Assembly: GCF_003850565.1 (NCBI RefSeq)
Contig: NZ_CP027706.1
Location: 496,001-560,000 of the forward strand
Length of the DNA: 64,000 bases
Direction of reading: 5' to 3'
From: Pseudomonas sessilinigenes
GTDB taxonomy: Bacteria; Pseudomonadota; Gammaproteobacteria; Pseudomonadales; Pseudomonadaceae
Notes under the pieces: model-generated
What the model was told of the DNA's origin: nothing
Database searches by the model: none
The model's input: only the letters and a program-made list of their open reading frames with translations
Part shown: in pieces, positions 51,431 through 61,769 of the stretch
Position numbering within the stretch: position 1 is the first letter of the stretch
Layout: every line of letters starts with the position of its first letter
Made by a program: the position numbers and the translations under genes

Positions 51431-53233
51431 TCAGAACCACTCGTCGCGCATTGCCAGGCAGGTATCGTCCCTGGCTTCCAGCAATGTCAGTTCATGCTGA
51501 CAGCCCGGCACTTCCCAGGTGAGGAAGTAGCGTGCGGCTTGCAACTTGCCCTGGTAGAAATCGCGATCTGCCGCTTCGCCCCGGGCCAGTCCTTCCTCGG
51601 CGCGGATCGCCTGTTCCAGCCAGCGCCAGCCAATGACTGCGTGGCCAAATGCCTTGAGGTACAGCGCCGAGTTGGCCAGGGTCGTGGTGACCTTACCGCT
51701 GACCAGGTCCTCCAGCAGGCCCAGGGTCACGGTTTGCAGGCGCGCCACCAACTGCTCCAAGGGGACGCGTAGGGCATCCAGGGAGACATGGGTCTGGGCG
51801 CGTGCGCCAGTCTCGGCCATCAGGCGGATCAGGCGCTTGAGCCCGGCGCCGCCATTTTGTGCCAGCTTGCGTCCCAGAAGATCCAGGGACTGGATGCCAT
51901 GGGTGCCCTCATGGATCGGGTTCAGGCGATTGTCGCGGTAGTACTGTTCCACCGGATACTCGCGGGTGTAGCCATGGCCGCCGAGGATCTGGATCGCCAG
52001 TTCGTTGGCCTTGAGGCAGAACTCCGAAGGCCAGGACTTGACGATCGGGGTCAGCAGGTCCAGCAGCTCATGGGCTTGCTGGCGCCCAGTCGCATCCTCA
52101 AGGGTGGTGGTGTCGTCGAACAGCCGGGCTGCATACAGGCCCAGGTCGAAGGCACCTTCGACATAGGCCTTCTGGGTCAGCAGCATCCGGCGCACGTCGG
52201 CATGCTCGATGATCGCGACTTGGGGCGAGGTCGGGTCCTTGCCATCCGGCAGGCGCCCTTGAGGGCGTTCGCGAGCGTACTCCAGGGAGTACAGGTAGCC
52301 GGCATAACCGAGCATCACCGCGCCCATGCCGACGCCGATGCGTGCCTCGTTCATCATCTGGAACATATAGGACAGGCCCGCATGGGGTTTGCCCACCAGA
52401 TAGCCGACACACTCGCCGTTATCGCCGAAGTTCAATGCGGTGGAGGTCGTGCCGCGATAGCCCATCTTGTGGAACAGGCCGGCCAGCAGCACGTCGTTGC
52501 GCTGACCCAGGGAGCCGTCGGCGTTGACCAGGAACTTGGGCACGACGAACAGCGAGATACCCTTCACTCCGGGCGGCGCGTCCGGCAGCTTGGCCAGCAC
52601 CATGTGCACGATATTCTGTGCCAGCGAGTGGTCGCCGCCGGAGATGAAGATCTTGTTGCCCTTGATCCGGTAGCTGCCGTCGCCGGCGGGTTCGGCGCGG
52701 GTACGGATATCCGACAGCGAGGAGCCGGCGTGGGGCTCGGTCAGGGCCATGGTGCCGAAGAAGCGACCGTCGATCATCGGTTGCAGGAAGCGCTGTTTCT
52801 GCTCCTCGCTGCCGAAACTCTCGATCAGGTTGGCGGCACCCATGGTCAGGAACGGATAAGCAGAGCTGCCGACGTTGGCAGCCTGGAAATGAGCGAAACA
52901 GGCCTGGGACAACAGGGTTGGCAGCTGCATGCCACCGGCCTCGAAGTCGCGGGTGGCGTTGAGGAACCCGGCCTCGAGGAAGGCGTCCACCGCGGGCTTC
53001 ACCTCGGGGATCAGTACCGCCTGGCCGTTTTCATAGCGCGGTTCATGCTCGTCGCCCTTGCGGTTGTGCGGGGCGAAATACTTCTCGGCGATGCTGCGGG
53101 CGGTGCCCAGGGCGGCATCGAAGGTCTCGCGGTTATGCTCGGCAAACCGTTCGCGCTGGGCCAGGCCCTCGGCGTCGAGCACCTCATACAGTTCAAAAGC
53201 CAGATTGCGGGAACTGAGCAAGGTCTCGGACAT
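51431..53233 (-). CDS. Acyl-CoA dehydrogenase (600-aa class)
   Basis: FAD enzyme making trans-2-enoyl-CoA in fatty acid oxidation. The 600-aa length with a C-terminal extension matches the PA5020-type class (DUF1974/AcdH-like), longer than the 380-aa medium-chain enzymes. Motifs: [18 protein letters not shown] (flavin site), [17 protein letters not shown], and [34 protein letters not shown] with the base Glu region. No obvious partner gene nearby; its chain-length preference is unknown. Confidence 0.9.
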   Translation of the reverse strand: MSETLLSSRNLAFELYEVLDAEGLAQRERFAEHNRETFDAALGTARSIAEKYFAPHNRKGDEHEPRYENGQAVLIPEVKPAVDAFLEAGFLNATRDFEAGGMQLPTLLSQACFAHFQAANVGSSAYPFLTMGAANLIESFGSEEQKQRFLQPMIDGRFFGTMALTEPHAGSSLSDIRTRAEPAGDGSYRIKGNKIFISGGDHSLAQNIVHMVLAKLPDAPPGVKGISLFVVPKFLVNADGSLGQRNDVLLAGLFHKMGYRGTTSTALNFGDNGECVGYLVGKPHAGLSYMFQMMNEARIGVGMGAVMLGYAGYLYSLEYARERPQGRLPDGKDPTSPQVAIIEHADVRRMLLTQKAYVEGAFDLGLYAARLFDDTTTLEDATGRQQAHELLDLLTPIVKSWPSEFCLKANELAIQILGGHGYTREYPVEQYYRDNRLNPIHEGTHGIQSLDLLGRKLAQNGGAGLKRLIRLMAETGARAQTHVSLDALRVPLEQLVARLQTVTLGLLEDLVSGKVTTTLANSALYLKAFGHAVIGWRWLEQAIRAEEGLARGEAADRDFYQGKLQAARYFLTWEVPGCQHELTLLEARDDTCLAMRDEWF

Positions 53234-53327
53234 GGCGGCCTACCTGTTGATTGAGGAGATGGGCCGAGTCTAGACGCGTGAATGAAGGCGGGATAGGAAG
53301 ATTGATAGGCGTGATGAAGCAGGAGAA

Positions 53328-53489
53328 ACCAAACTGCAAGCTGCAAGCTGCAAGCTGCAAGCTGCAAGCCGCAAGCCGCAAGCCGCAAGCTACAAGCCAG
53401 AGCCAGAGCCAGAGCCAGAAGCAAAAACGGCAAGCAAAGGCCGTTGCCCCTGCTTGCCGCTTGTAGCTTGTAGCTTGCCGCTGCTTTTA
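53328..53489. repeat. GCAAGCT tandem and palindromic repeat after putA
   Basis: Starting near 53334, GCAAGCT is tandemly repeated (about four perfect heptamers then GCAAGCC variants), followed by four GAGCCA hexamers (53397-53423). On the far side come the reverse units GCTTGCCGCTTGTAGCTTG. The putA stop (TTA on plus) is directly joined to GCAGC, as in the element after gltB. Largest and most regular copy of this family in the window. Confidence 0.8.
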
Positions 53490-56400
53490 ACCGATGGTCA
53501 TCAGGCTGGCATTGCCGCCGGCCGCAGCGGTGTTGACGCTCAGGGCGCGCTCGATCACCAGGCGCTCCAGGGCGATGGCGGTTTCGCCCTGGGACAGGCC
53601 CTGGACACCGACGATGGCGCCGGCACGCTGGGCTACCTGCTGGCAGACACTGCGCAGTTGGTCGCTGTCGCCGTGGTGCAGGACCGCGTCGAACACCACC
53701 TCATCCTTGGTCCAGTCGGCCACGCGCTTGATGCGCACCTGGATCTCCCTGGGCAGGCGGCCGAACAGGGTCTTGGCTACGGCGCTTTCCGGCCATACCG
53801 CCGAACCGCCGACGGCCAGTACCGCCGCCAGTTGGGCCAGCAGGTCACCCTCGACTTCCGCCAGGCACAGGACGTGCTCGCGAGGCAGGATGGCATAGCT
53901 GTTGCGCTCGCCAGTCGGGCCGGTCAGCTGGCGGGAGATACCGCTCTGCGATTGCCCGCTGAACTGTTTGCACAGGGTCGCCAGTTCCGCCAGCTTGCTG
54001 CTGTCGGCCCAGGCTTGCAGGGCCGTGAGTGGCTTGAGCAGGGTTTCGCGCAGGCGCAGGTCCGGGGCGCTGATGGCATCGGCGCGGACGAAGGATTGCT
54101 CGATAGCGTCCACCGGCCGGGTCGACAGCAGGCGGTACAGGTACAGCGGGCCGCCGGCTTTCGGGCCGGTGCCCGACAGGCCTTCGCCACCGAATGGCTG
54201 CACGCCGACCACGGCACCGACGATGTTGCGGTTGACGTAGACGTTACCGGCGTTGACGTTGTCCACCACCTTGGCGATGGTCTCGTCGATCCGGGTGTGT
54301 ACGCCCAGGGTCAGGCCGTAGCCGGACGCGTTGATCTGGGCGATCAGCTGGTCGATGTCCTTGCGCTTGTAGCGAACCACGTGAAGAACCGGGCCGAAGA
54401 TCTCGCGCTGCAGTTCGTCGAAGCTTTCCAGCTCGATCAGGGTTGGCATGACGAAGGTGCCGCGCTTGATTTCCTCGCCGTCGGCGATGGCCATCTGGTA
54501 CACGGTGCGGCCTTTGTCACGCATGGCCTGGATGTGTTTCTCGATACCGGCCTTGGCCTCGGCGTCGATTACCGGGCCGATGTCCACGGCCAGGCGCTCG
54601 GGGTTGCCCAGGCGGCTTTCGGCCATGGCGCCCTTGAGCATCTCGATCACGCGATCGGCGGAGTCTTCCTGCAGGCACAGCACGCGCAGGGCCGAGCAAC
54701 GCTGGCCGGCGCTGTCGAAGGCCGAGGACACCACGTCGATCACCACCTGCTCGGTCAGGGCCGAGGAGTCGACGATCATGGCGTTCTGGCCACCGGTCTC
54801 GGCGATCAGCGGGATCGGCCGGCCCTGGTTGTCCAGGCGCCCGGCGATGTTGCGTTGCAGCAGGCGGGCGACTTCGGTGGAACCGGTGAACATCACGCCC
54901 TTGACCCGCTCGTCGCCAACCAGGCCGGCACCAACGGTTTCGCCGCGGCCGGGCAGCAGTTGCAGCACGCCTTCGGGGATGCCGGCTTCCAGCATCAGGC
55001 GCACGGCCTGGGCGGCCACCAGCGGAGTCTGCTCGGCCGGCTTGGCCAGTACCGGGTTGCCGGCGGCCAGGGCGGCGGCCACTTGGCCACTGAAGATCGC
55101 CAGTGGGAAGTTCCACGGGCTGATGCACACCACCGGGCCCAGAGGGCGGTGGGCGTCGTTGCTGAAGTCGTTGCGGGCCTGCACGGCGTAGTAGCGCAGG
55201 AAGTCCACGGCTTCGCGCACTTCGGCAATGGCGTTGGCGTAGGTCTTGCCGGCCTCGCGGGCCAGCAGGCCCATCAGCGGCTGGATCTCGCCTTCCATCA
55301 GGTCGGCGGCGCGCTCCAGGATCGCGGCGCGCTCGGCCGCTGGAGTGGCCTGCCAGATCGGTGCGGCATTCAGCGCGCACTGGATGGCGTTGTCGACGTC
55401 GGCAATGGTGGCTTCCTGGACATGCCCTACCACATCCCGATGATCGGACGGGTTGAGCACTGGGGCCGCAGGCTCGTCGCTGGATGGGCAGCCGAGCATC
55501 GGCGCCGCCTTCCAGTCGTTGTGGGCGGTGGCCAGCAGCGCGCAGGACAGCGATGCCAGGCGGTGTTCGTTGGCCATGTCGATACCGGCCGAGTTGGCGC
55601 GTTCGGCGCCGTACAGATCGCGTGGCAACGGGATGCGTGGATGCGGCAGGCCGAAGCCGCCTTCCAGGGTCGCCATCTGCTCGATCTGGCTCACCGGGTC
55701 GGCCACCAGTTCCTGGATCGAGATCGACTGGTCGGCGATACGGTTGACGAACGAGGTGTTGGCGCCGTTTTCCAGCAGGCGGCGAACCAGGTAGGCCAGC
55801 AGGGTCTCGTGGGTGCCCACCGGAGCGTACACGCGGCATGGGCGGTTCAGCTTGCCATCGGCGACCTTGCCCACCACTTGTTCGTACAGCGGCTCACCCA
55901 TGCCGTGCAGGCACTGGAATTCGTACTGGCCGGGGTAATAGTTCTGACCGGCGATGTGATAGATCGCCGACAGGGTATGGGCGTTGTGGGTAGCGAACTG
56001 CGGGTAGATGACTTCCGGCACCGACAGCAGCTTGCGCGCGCAAGCGATGTAGGAGACGTCGGTGTACACCTTGCGGGTGTAGACCGGGTAGCCTTCCAGG
56101 CCCTCGACCTGGGCGCGCTTGATCTCGCTGTCCCAGTAGGCGCCCTTCACCAGGCGGATCATCAGGCGGTGGCGGCTGCGGCGTGCCAGGTCGATGACGT
56201 AGTCGATCACGTACGGGCAACGCTTCTGGTAGGCCTGGATCACGAAACCGATGCCGTTCCAGCCAGCCAGTTGCGGCTCGAAGCACAGGCGCTCGAGCAG
56301 GTCCAGGGACAGCTCCAGGCGGTCGGCTTCTTCGGCGTCGATGTTCAGGCCGATGTCGTACTGCTTGGCCAGGACGGTCAGGGCCAGCAGGCGCGGGTAC

Positions 56401-57440
56401 AGCTCTTCCATCACGCGCTCGTACTGGGCACGGCTGTAGCGCGGGTGCAGGGCCGACAGCTTGATGGAGATACCCGGGCCTTCGTAGATGCCGCGACCGT
56501 GGGAAGCCTTGCCGATCGAGTGGATGGCCTGCTCATAGGAGGCCAGGTATTTCTGTGCGTCGTGCTCGGTCAGGGCCGCTTCGCCGAGCATGTCGTAGGA
56601 ATAGCGGAAGCCCTTGGCTTCGAACTTGCTGGCGTTGGCCAGGGCTTCGGCGATGGTCTCGCCGGTGACGAACTGCTCGCCCATCAGGCGCATGGCCATG
56701 TCCACGCCCTTGCGGATCATCGGCTCGCCGCTCTTGCCGATGATGCGGCTCAGGGAGGAGGTCAGGCCGGCCTCGTTGTGGGTCGACACCAGCTTGCCGG
56801 TGAGCAACAGGCCCCAGGTGGCGGCGTTGACGAACAACGACGGGCTGTTGCCCAGGTGCGGCTGCCAGTTGCCGGTGCTGATCTTGTCGCGGATCAGCGC
56901 GTCGCGGGTGCCCTTGTCGGGGATGCGCAGCAGGGCTTCGGCCAGGCACATCAGCGCCACGCCTTCCTGGGACGACAGGGAGAACTCCTGCAGCAGGCCC
57001 TGGACGATACCGGCACGGCCGCCGGCGCTCTTCTGGTTGCGCAGTTTCTCGGCGATGGAGGCGGCCAGCTTGTTGGCAGCTTCGGCGGTGGCGGCCGGCA
57101 GGCGCGCCTGCTCCAGCAGCATGGGCACCACTTCCGGCTCGGGGCGACGGTAGGCGGCGGTGATAGCAGCACGCAGGACCGATTGCGGCAGGATGCTTTC
57201 AGCGAATTCAAGGAAGCACTGGTGTGCGTGGTCGGTCTGCACTTCGCCTGCGTCGTCGCCGTCTTTGGCAATGGCGCTGCTCAGTTCGGTAAGGGTTGCA
57301 CCACCCTCGAGTTTTTCCAGGTAATTGAAAATCGCCTGCTTGATCAGCCAGTGCGGAGTCCGATCAATCGAGGCCGCGGCGGCCTTGAGACGCTCGCGGG
57401 TAGGGTCGTCGAGTTTGACCCCGAGAGTGGTGGTAGCCAT
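53487..57440 (-). CDS. putA: Proline dehydrogenase/P5C dehydrogenase and repressor PutA
   Basis: Trifunctional PutA, 1317 aa. Residues 1-50 are a ribbon-helix-helix DNA-binding domain (TTLGVKLDDPTRERLKAAA). The flavin proline dehydrogenase barrel (about 170-490) has GPGISIKLSALHPRYS and RLVKGAYWDSEIKRAQ. The aldehyde dehydrogenase domain has LAETGGQNAM (Glu) and SAGQRCSALRVL (catalytic Cys). It oxidises proline to glutamate; without proline it represses put genes. ATG 57440 has GAGGATAAAAAT upstream. GTTGCA operator sites fill the shared region with putP. Confidence 0.96.
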   Translation of the reverse strand: MATTTLGVKLDDPTRERLKAAAASIDRTPHWLIKQAIFNYLEKLEGGATLTELSSAIAKDGDDAGEVQTDHAHQCFLEFAESILPQSVLRAAITAAYRRPEPEVVPMLLEQARLPAATAEAANKLAASIAEKLRNQKSAGGRAGIVQGLLQEFSLSSQEGVALMCLAEALLRIPDKGTRDALIRDKISTGNWQPHLGNSPSLFVNAATWGLLLTGKLVSTHNEAGLTSSLSRIIGKSGEPMIRKGVDMAMRLMGEQFVTGETIAEALANASKFEAKGFRYSYDMLGEAALTEHDAQKYLASYEQAIHSIGKASHGRGIYEGPGISIKLSALHPRYSRAQYERVMEELYPRLLALTVLAKQYDIGLNIDAEEADRLELSLDLLERLCFEPQLAGWNGIGFVIQAYQKRCPYVIDYVIDLARRSRHRLMIRLVKGAYWDSEIKRAQVEGLEGYPVYTRKVYTDVSYIACARKLLSVPEVIYPQFATHNAHTLSAIYHIAGQNYYPGQYEFQCLHGMGEPLYEQVVGKVADGKLNRPCRVYAPVGTHETLLAYLVRRLLENGANTSFVNRIADQSISIQELVADPVSQIEQMATLEGGFGLPHPRIPLPRDLYGAERANSAGIDMANEHRLASLSCALLATAHNDWKAAPMLGCPSSDEPAAPVLNPSDHRDVVGHVQEATIADVDNAIQCALNAAPIWQATPAAERAAILERAADLMEGEIQPLMGLLAREAGKTYANAIAEVREAVDFLRYYAVQARNDFSNDAHRPLGPVVCISPWNFPLAIFSGQVAAALAAGNPVLAKPAEQTPLVAAQAVRLMLEAGIPEGVLQLLPGRGETVGAGLVGDERVKGVMFTGSTEVARLLQRNIAGRLDNQGRPIPLIAETGGQNAMIVDSSALTEQVVIDVVSSAFDSAGQRCSALRVLCLQEDSADRVIEMLKGAMAESRLGNPERLAVDIGPVIDAEAKAGIEKHIQAMRDKGRTVYQMAIADGEEIKRGTFVMPTLIELESFDELQREIFGPVLHVVRYKRKDIDQLIAQINASGYGLTLGVHTRIDETIAKVVDNVNAGNVYVNRNIVGAVVGVQPFGGEGLSGTGPKAGGPLYLYRLLSTRPVDAIEQSFVRADAISAPDLRLRETLLKPLTALQAWADSSKLAELATLCKQFSGQSQSGISRQLTGPTGERNSYAILPREHVLCLAEVEGDLLAQLAAVLAVGGSAVWPESAVAKTLFGRLPREIQVRIKRVADWTKDEVVFDAVLHHGDSDQLRSVCQQVAQRAGAIVGVQGLSQGETAIALERLVIERALSVNTAAAGGNASLMTIG

Positions 57441-57901
57441 ATTTTTATCCTCATGTTTGCCACGCGAGTGTGGCATCAGCTGGCGGCAAGATTATCCGCG
57501 CGCTGAAATGGGTGCAACCGGGTGCAACCCATTTTTGAGCGGAAAAAGCGGCAGCTTGTCAGGAATAAAATTCCTGCATGGGATGCAGGCCTCGAATAGG
57601 TGCATTTGCTTCTGAGAATGTCTTTTCTTGCGCCAAAAGGGAGCAAGAAACGCCACGAAACAGCGATTTATCGACAAGGTGCAACTGATTCTCCTTAAAT
57701 TGGTTGCACCTTGTTCATTTTGTTGCATAGGATTCGCGCCCAAGGTGCAACCGTTCTGTCGGACTGGTTCATCGGCCGATGGCTTTCCTGGGGAAACATC
57801 GGTCATAAATGCGCGGCACGCCTGAACGTCTCCCAAGCGTCATCGTTTGGCGGCGTGGGCAGTGACCGCCGCACCATAAAAACAAAGCCAGGGCGTTATT
57901 C
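57441..57901. promoter_or_regulatory. Divergent putA-putP control region with PutA operator array
   Basis: This 461-bp gap contains six GTTGCA/TGCAAC hexamers: 57513, 57523, 57680, 57703, 57722 and 57746. GTTGCA is the operator of the E. coli PutA RHH domain. The first two are tandem at 10 bp. The third and fourth lie in a perfect 12-bp inverted repeat, ACAAGGTGCAAC/GTTGCACCTTGT (57674-57685 and 57703-57714). No gene lies in the gap. Confidence 0.75.
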
Positions 57902-59386
57902 ATGAGTGCAAGCAATCCAACCCTGATCACGTTCGTGATCTACATCGCGGCAATGGTGCTGATCGGCTTCATGGCCTATCGCTCCACCAACAACCTTTCC
58001 GACTACATTCTTGGTGGCCGCAGCCTGGGCAGCGTGGTGACTGCGCTTTCCGCCGGCGCTTCCGACATGAGTGGCTGGTTGCTGATGGGCCTGCCGGGCG
58101 CCATCTACATGTCCGGCCTGTCCGAAAGCTGGATCGCCATCGGCCTGATCGCCGGTGCCTACCTGAACTGGCTGTTCGTAGCCGGTCGCCTGCGGGTACA
58201 GACCGAGCACAACGGTGACGCACTGACCCTGCCGGACTACTTCTCCAGCCGTTTCGAAGACAAGAGCGGCCTGCTGCGGATCATCTCCGCGGTGGTAATC
58301 CTGGTGTTCTTCACCATCTACTGCGCCTCCGGCATCGTTGCCGGCGCCCGTCTGTTCGAAAGCACCTTCGGCATGTCCTACGAGACAGCCCTGTGGGCGG
58401 GTGCGGCAGCGACCATCGCCTACACCTTCGTCGGTGGTTTCCTGGCGGTGAGCTGGACCGACACCGTGCAAGCCACGCTGATGATCTTCGCCCTGATCCT
58501 CACGCCGATCATCGTGCTGCTGGCCACCGGTGGCGTCGACACCACCTTCCTGGCCATCGAGGCCAAGGACCCCACCAGCTTCGACATGCTCAAGAACACC
58601 ACCTTCATCGGCATCATCTCGCTGATGGGCTGGGGCCTGGGCTACTTCGGCCAACCGCACATCCTGGCGCGCTTCATGGCCGCTGATTCGGTCAAGTCGA
58701 TCGCCAATGCCCGCCGTATCTCCATGACCTGGATGATCCTGTGCCTGGGCGGCACCGTGGCCGTGGGCTTCTTCGGCATCGCCTACTTCTCGGCGCATCC
58801 CGATGTGGCCGGCCCGGTAACCGAGAACCCTGAGCGGGTGTTCATCGAGCTGGCCAAGCTGCTGTTCAACCCTTGGATCGCCGGTGTGCTGCTGTCGGCC
58901 ATCCTGGCGGCGGTCATGAGTACCTTGAGCTGCCAGCTGCTGGTGTGCTCCAGCGCCCTGACCGAGGACTTCTACAAAGCCTTCCTGCGCAAGAGCGCTT
59001 CCCAGCTGGAACTGGTGTGGGTTGGCCGGGCGATGGTGCTGGTGGTGGCGGTGATTGCCATTGCCATGGCCGCCAACCCGGAAAACCGTGTACTGGGCCT
59101 GGTGAGCTATGCCTGGGCTGGTTTCGGCGCGGCCTTCGGTCCTGTGGTGCTGATCTCGGTGCTGTGGAAAGGCATGACCCGTAACGGCGCATTGGCCGGT
59201 ATCGTGGTCGGTGCCGTGACCGTGATCCTGTGGAAACACTTCGCCCTGCTGGGCCTGTACGAAATCATCCCGGGCTTCATCTTCGCCAGCCTGGCGATCG
59301 TTTTGGTGAGCAAGCTGGGTGCTCCGAGCGCTGGCATGGTCCAACGCTTCGAAGCTGCCGAGAAGGATTTCAAGCTCAACCACTGA
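57902..59386 (+). CDS. putP: Sodium/proline symporter PutP
   Basis: Na+/proline symporter of the SSS family, 494 aa with 13 membrane helices. YILGGRSLGSVVTALSAGASDMSGWLLMGLPG is the conserved N-terminal half with the Na+ and proline site; GWGLGYFGQPHILARFMA is the family signature. It brings in proline for PutA and is divergent from putA. A strong terminator follows. Confidence 0.95.
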   Translation: MSASNPTLITFVIYIAAMVLIGFMAYRSTNNLSDYILGGRSLGSVVTALSAGASDMSGWLLMGLPGAIYMSGLSESWIAIGLIAGAYLNWLFVAGRLRVQTEHNGDALTLPDYFSSRFEDKSGLLRIISAVVILVFFTIYCASGIVAGARLFESTFGMSYETALWAGAAATIAYTFVGGFLAVSWTDTVQATLMIFALILTPIIVLLATGGVDTTFLAIEAKDPTSFDMLKNTTFIGIISLMGWGLGYFGQPHILARFMAADSVKSIANARRISMTWMILCLGGTVAVGFFGIAYFSAHPDVAGPVTENPERVFIELAKLLFNPWIAGVLLSAILAAVMSTLSCQLLVCSSALTEDFYKAFLRKSASQLELVWVGRAMVLVVAVIAIAMAANPENRVLGLVSYAWAGFGAAFGPVVLISVLWKGMTRNGALAGIVVGAVTVILWKHFALLGLYEIIPGFIFASLAIVLVSKLGAPSAGMVQRFEAAEKDFKLNH

Positions 59387-59424
59387 GTGCTTGATCCGGC
59401 CCCTGTTTGCCTGGGGCAACAATG

Positions 59425-59463
59425 AAAACGGCCCGCTGCGGTGATGCAGCGGGCCGTTTTTTT
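59425..59463 (+). terminator. Rho-independent terminator of putP
   Basis: AAAACGGCCCGCTGC-GGTGAT-GCAGCGGGCCGTTTT then TTT: a perfect 15-bp stem with a U-tract, 38 bp after the putP stop. Confidence 0.92.
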
Positions 59464-59617
59464 CGCCTTCTGAAGCCGCAGCAGGCTGCAAGCGAACGTA
59501 GAGAAGGGTGGCAGGGGGGCTCTGGAGATCGCCAAGCAAGGCCCTGCAGTCCTTTGCGCAACCTCGCCATGGCTCGGTCGCGGCTACATGCCGCTATCGG
59601 GCCGTGGCGGGCACGGC

Positions 59618-60112
59618 TCAGTGCAGCTCAGCGTCGGGCTGGTTGAGGAAGATCAGCACGCCAAGGATCGCCATGTAGAACTTGAACGCCGCTTCCTGGC
59701 CGTTCCAGGTGGAGGACTGCCACATCATGAACCATTCGCCGCCCACCACCATGAAGCCAAAGAACCAGACGCAGAAGCCCAGGCAGAAACCGGCAATGGC
59801 CCAATGCTTGGCGCGATTGAAGTCGCAGGCTTTGCCGTAGCGTGCGCGCCACAGGCGGGCGGCACCGAGCACCAGCAGCACGCCGGTGGCAGCTTCGCCG
59901 GCGATGATCAGCCAGTAGCCGGCATTCCACAGCAATGGTTGGGTGATGGCCCGGCCAGTGGCGCTGTTGCCGGGGAAGACGCTGTCCATGCTTAGCACGT
60001 GCTGGACGAAGGCGAAGTTGGAACCGTAGTCGCTGATGTTGTTATAGGCCACCAGCAGGGCGAAGGCGGCGACCGCGAGGGTCATGGTGATCTTTACGTA
60101 GCGCACGAGCAT
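59618..60112 (-). CDS. DUF2165 small integral membrane protein
   Basis: A 164-aa inner-membrane protein with four helices (residues 5-22, 60-85, 105-128, 140-158). It matches the DUF2165 family (VAYNNISDYGSNFAFVQHVLSMD, then GFMVVGGEWFMMWQSSTWNGQ). Function unknown. It follows metY on the same strand after 129 bp with a GC hairpin between, so co-transcription is possible but uncertain. Confidence 0.82.
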   Translation of the reverse strand: MLVRYVKITMTLAVAAFALLVAYNNISDYGSNFAFVQHVLSMDSVFPGNSATGRAITQPLLWNAGYWLIIAGEAATGVLLVLGAARLWRARYGKACDFNRAKHWAIAGFCLGFCVWFFGFMVVGGEWFMMWQSSTWNGQEAAFKFYMAILGVLIFLNQPDAELH

Positions 60113-60210
60113 GTCAGGGTCCTTTGATAGGGAAACGATCCTTGGGGGGAGGGGATCCTGGGCGGGTGTAGCGAGGGCAGCTTAGTGGCGCGGGGAAAGA
60201 GGAGCAAGGG

Positions 60211-60231
60211 CCCCGCCGGGTACAGGCGGGG
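60211..60231. terminator. GC hairpin between metY and the DUF2165 gene
   Basis: CCCCGCC-N7-GGCGGGG, 11 bp after the metY stop; no U-tract on the minus strand. Weak terminator or attenuator. Confidence 0.4.
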
Positions 60232-60241
60232 CGGTGCGGAA

Positions 60242-61513
60242 TCAGGCTTGTCGCAGGGCCTGGTCCAGGTCTTCGAGCAGGTCCTCGATGGCTTCGATAC
60301 CCACCGAGAGGCGGATCATCTCCGGCTTGACCCCGGCCTTGGCCTGTTCCTGTTCGTTCATCTGCCGGTGGGTGGTGGAGGCCGGGTGGCAGGCCAGGGA
60401 CTTGGCGTCGCCGATGTTCACCAGGCGCTTGAAGATCTGCAGCGCGTCGTAGAAGCGCACGCCCGCCTCGTAGCCGCCCTTGAGACCGAAGGAGAGAATC
60501 GCCGACGGCTTGCCCTGCATGTACTTGCGCGCCAGTTCGTGGTGCGGATGGTCCTCCAGGCCTGCATAGCTGACCCAGGCCACCAGCGGGTGGGCCTTGA
60601 GGAACTGCGCCACCTTGAGGGCGTTGTCGGTGTGGCGCTCCATGCGCAGGGCGAGGGTCTCCAGGCCTTGCAGCAACAGGAAGGCGTTCATGGGCGCCAG
60701 GGCCGCGCCGGTGTTGCGCAGCGGCACGGTGCGGGCGCGAGCGACGAAGGCGGCGGGGCCGAACTTTTCGGTGTAGACCACGCCGTGGTAGGCCGGCTCG
60801 GGGGTATTGAGGCTGGCGAACTTCTGCGGGTGCTCGGTCCAGGGGAAGTTGCCGCTGTCGACGATTACCCCGCCCAGGGCATTGCCGTGGCCACCCACGT
60901 ACTTGGTCACCGAATGCACGACGATATCGGCACCGAACTGGATCGGCTTGCACAGGATCGGCGTGGCCACGGTGTTGTCCACCATCAGCGGTACGCCACG
61001 GGCATGGGCGACCTGGGCCAGGCCTTCGATATCGACGATGTTGCCCGCCGGGTTGCCGATGCTCTCGCAATACACCGCCTTGGTGTTGTCGTCGATCAGT
61101 TCGGCAATGGCCTCGGGCGAGTCGTCGCGGGCGAAGCGCACTTCGACGCCGAAACTGGGCAGCAGGTGGGCGAACAGGGTGTAGGTGCCACCGTACAACT
61201 GGGGGGTGGAGACGATGTTGTCGCCGGCCTGGGTCAGGGTCTGGATGGCGTAGTGGATCGCGGCGCTACCGGCAGAGACCGCCAGTGCCGCGACGCCGCC
61301 TTCCAGGGCCGCCATGCGCTGTTCCAGTACATCGTTGGTGGGGTTCATGATCCGGGTATAGATGTTGCCCGGTACATCGAGGTTGAACAGGTCGGCACCG
61401 TGCTGGGCGTTGTCGAACTCGAAGGCGACGTTCTGGTAGATGGGCACGGCCACGGCCTTGGTGGCGGGGTCAGACTTGAATCCATGGTGCAGCGCAATCG
61501 TTGCGTCTTTCAT
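60242..61513 (-). CDS. metY: O-acetylhomoserine sulfhydrylase
   Basis: PLP enzyme of the Cys/Met metabolism family that joins sulfide with O-acetyl- or O-succinyl-homoserine to give homocysteine. Pyridoxal Lys204 is in VHSVTKYVGGHG. NIYTRIMNPTNDVLEQRMAALEGG and LACHPASTTHRQM are family blocks. The 423-aa length fits MetY rather than the shorter MetB/MetZ. Single gene with its own upstream region. Confidence 0.9.
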   Translation of the reverse strand: MKDATIALHHGFKSDPATKAVAVPIYQNVAFEFDNAQHGADLFNLDVPGNIYTRIMNPTNDVLEQRMAALEGGVAALAVSAGSAAIHYAIQTLTQAGDNIVSTPQLYGGTYTLFAHLLPSFGVEVRFARDDSPEAIAELIDDNTKAVYCESIGNPAGNIVDIEGLAQVAHARGVPLMVDNTVATPILCKPIQFGADIVVHSVTKYVGGHGNALGGVIVDSGNFPWTEHPQKFASLNTPEPAYHGVVYTEKFGPAAFVARARTVPLRNTGAALAPMNAFLLLQGLETLALRMERHTDNALKVAQFLKAHPLVAWVSYAGLEDHPHHELARKYMQGKPSAILSFGLKGGYEAGVRFYDALQIFKRLVNIGDAKSLACHPASTTHRQMNEQEQAKAGVKPEMIRLSVGIEAIEDLLEDLDQALRQA

Positions 61514-61769
61514 AAATTCTCAACTCAGTAGCAGTCCATTAATGAGCACAGCCAGGCAGGGTCGTGCCCGTACAGCAGTCAGTGGTCCCTTGTGTCTGAG
61601 TCGCCAGCAACCGCTTGGTGCGCTGCCGCTTGGTCGCGGCAGGCGGGTCAGTGTCCAACAGGCGTGGCGGATGGGCAAGCTGGCCGCGCCACGCTGGAGC
61701 AAATGCGATGGTCTGTCCTGACGCGGTCCCTGGCACAGGGTAAACTTGCGCTCCTGCGCAGGAGCAACC

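Noticed and set aside
53334..53400. Short tandem repeats as a CRISPR array
   Set aside because: The units are contiguous 7-mers without unique spacers, and no cas genes are near.
53454..57506. A 1350-codon open frame antisense to putA
   Set aside because: Same artefact of high GC at codon third positions; PutA domains are complete on the other strand.
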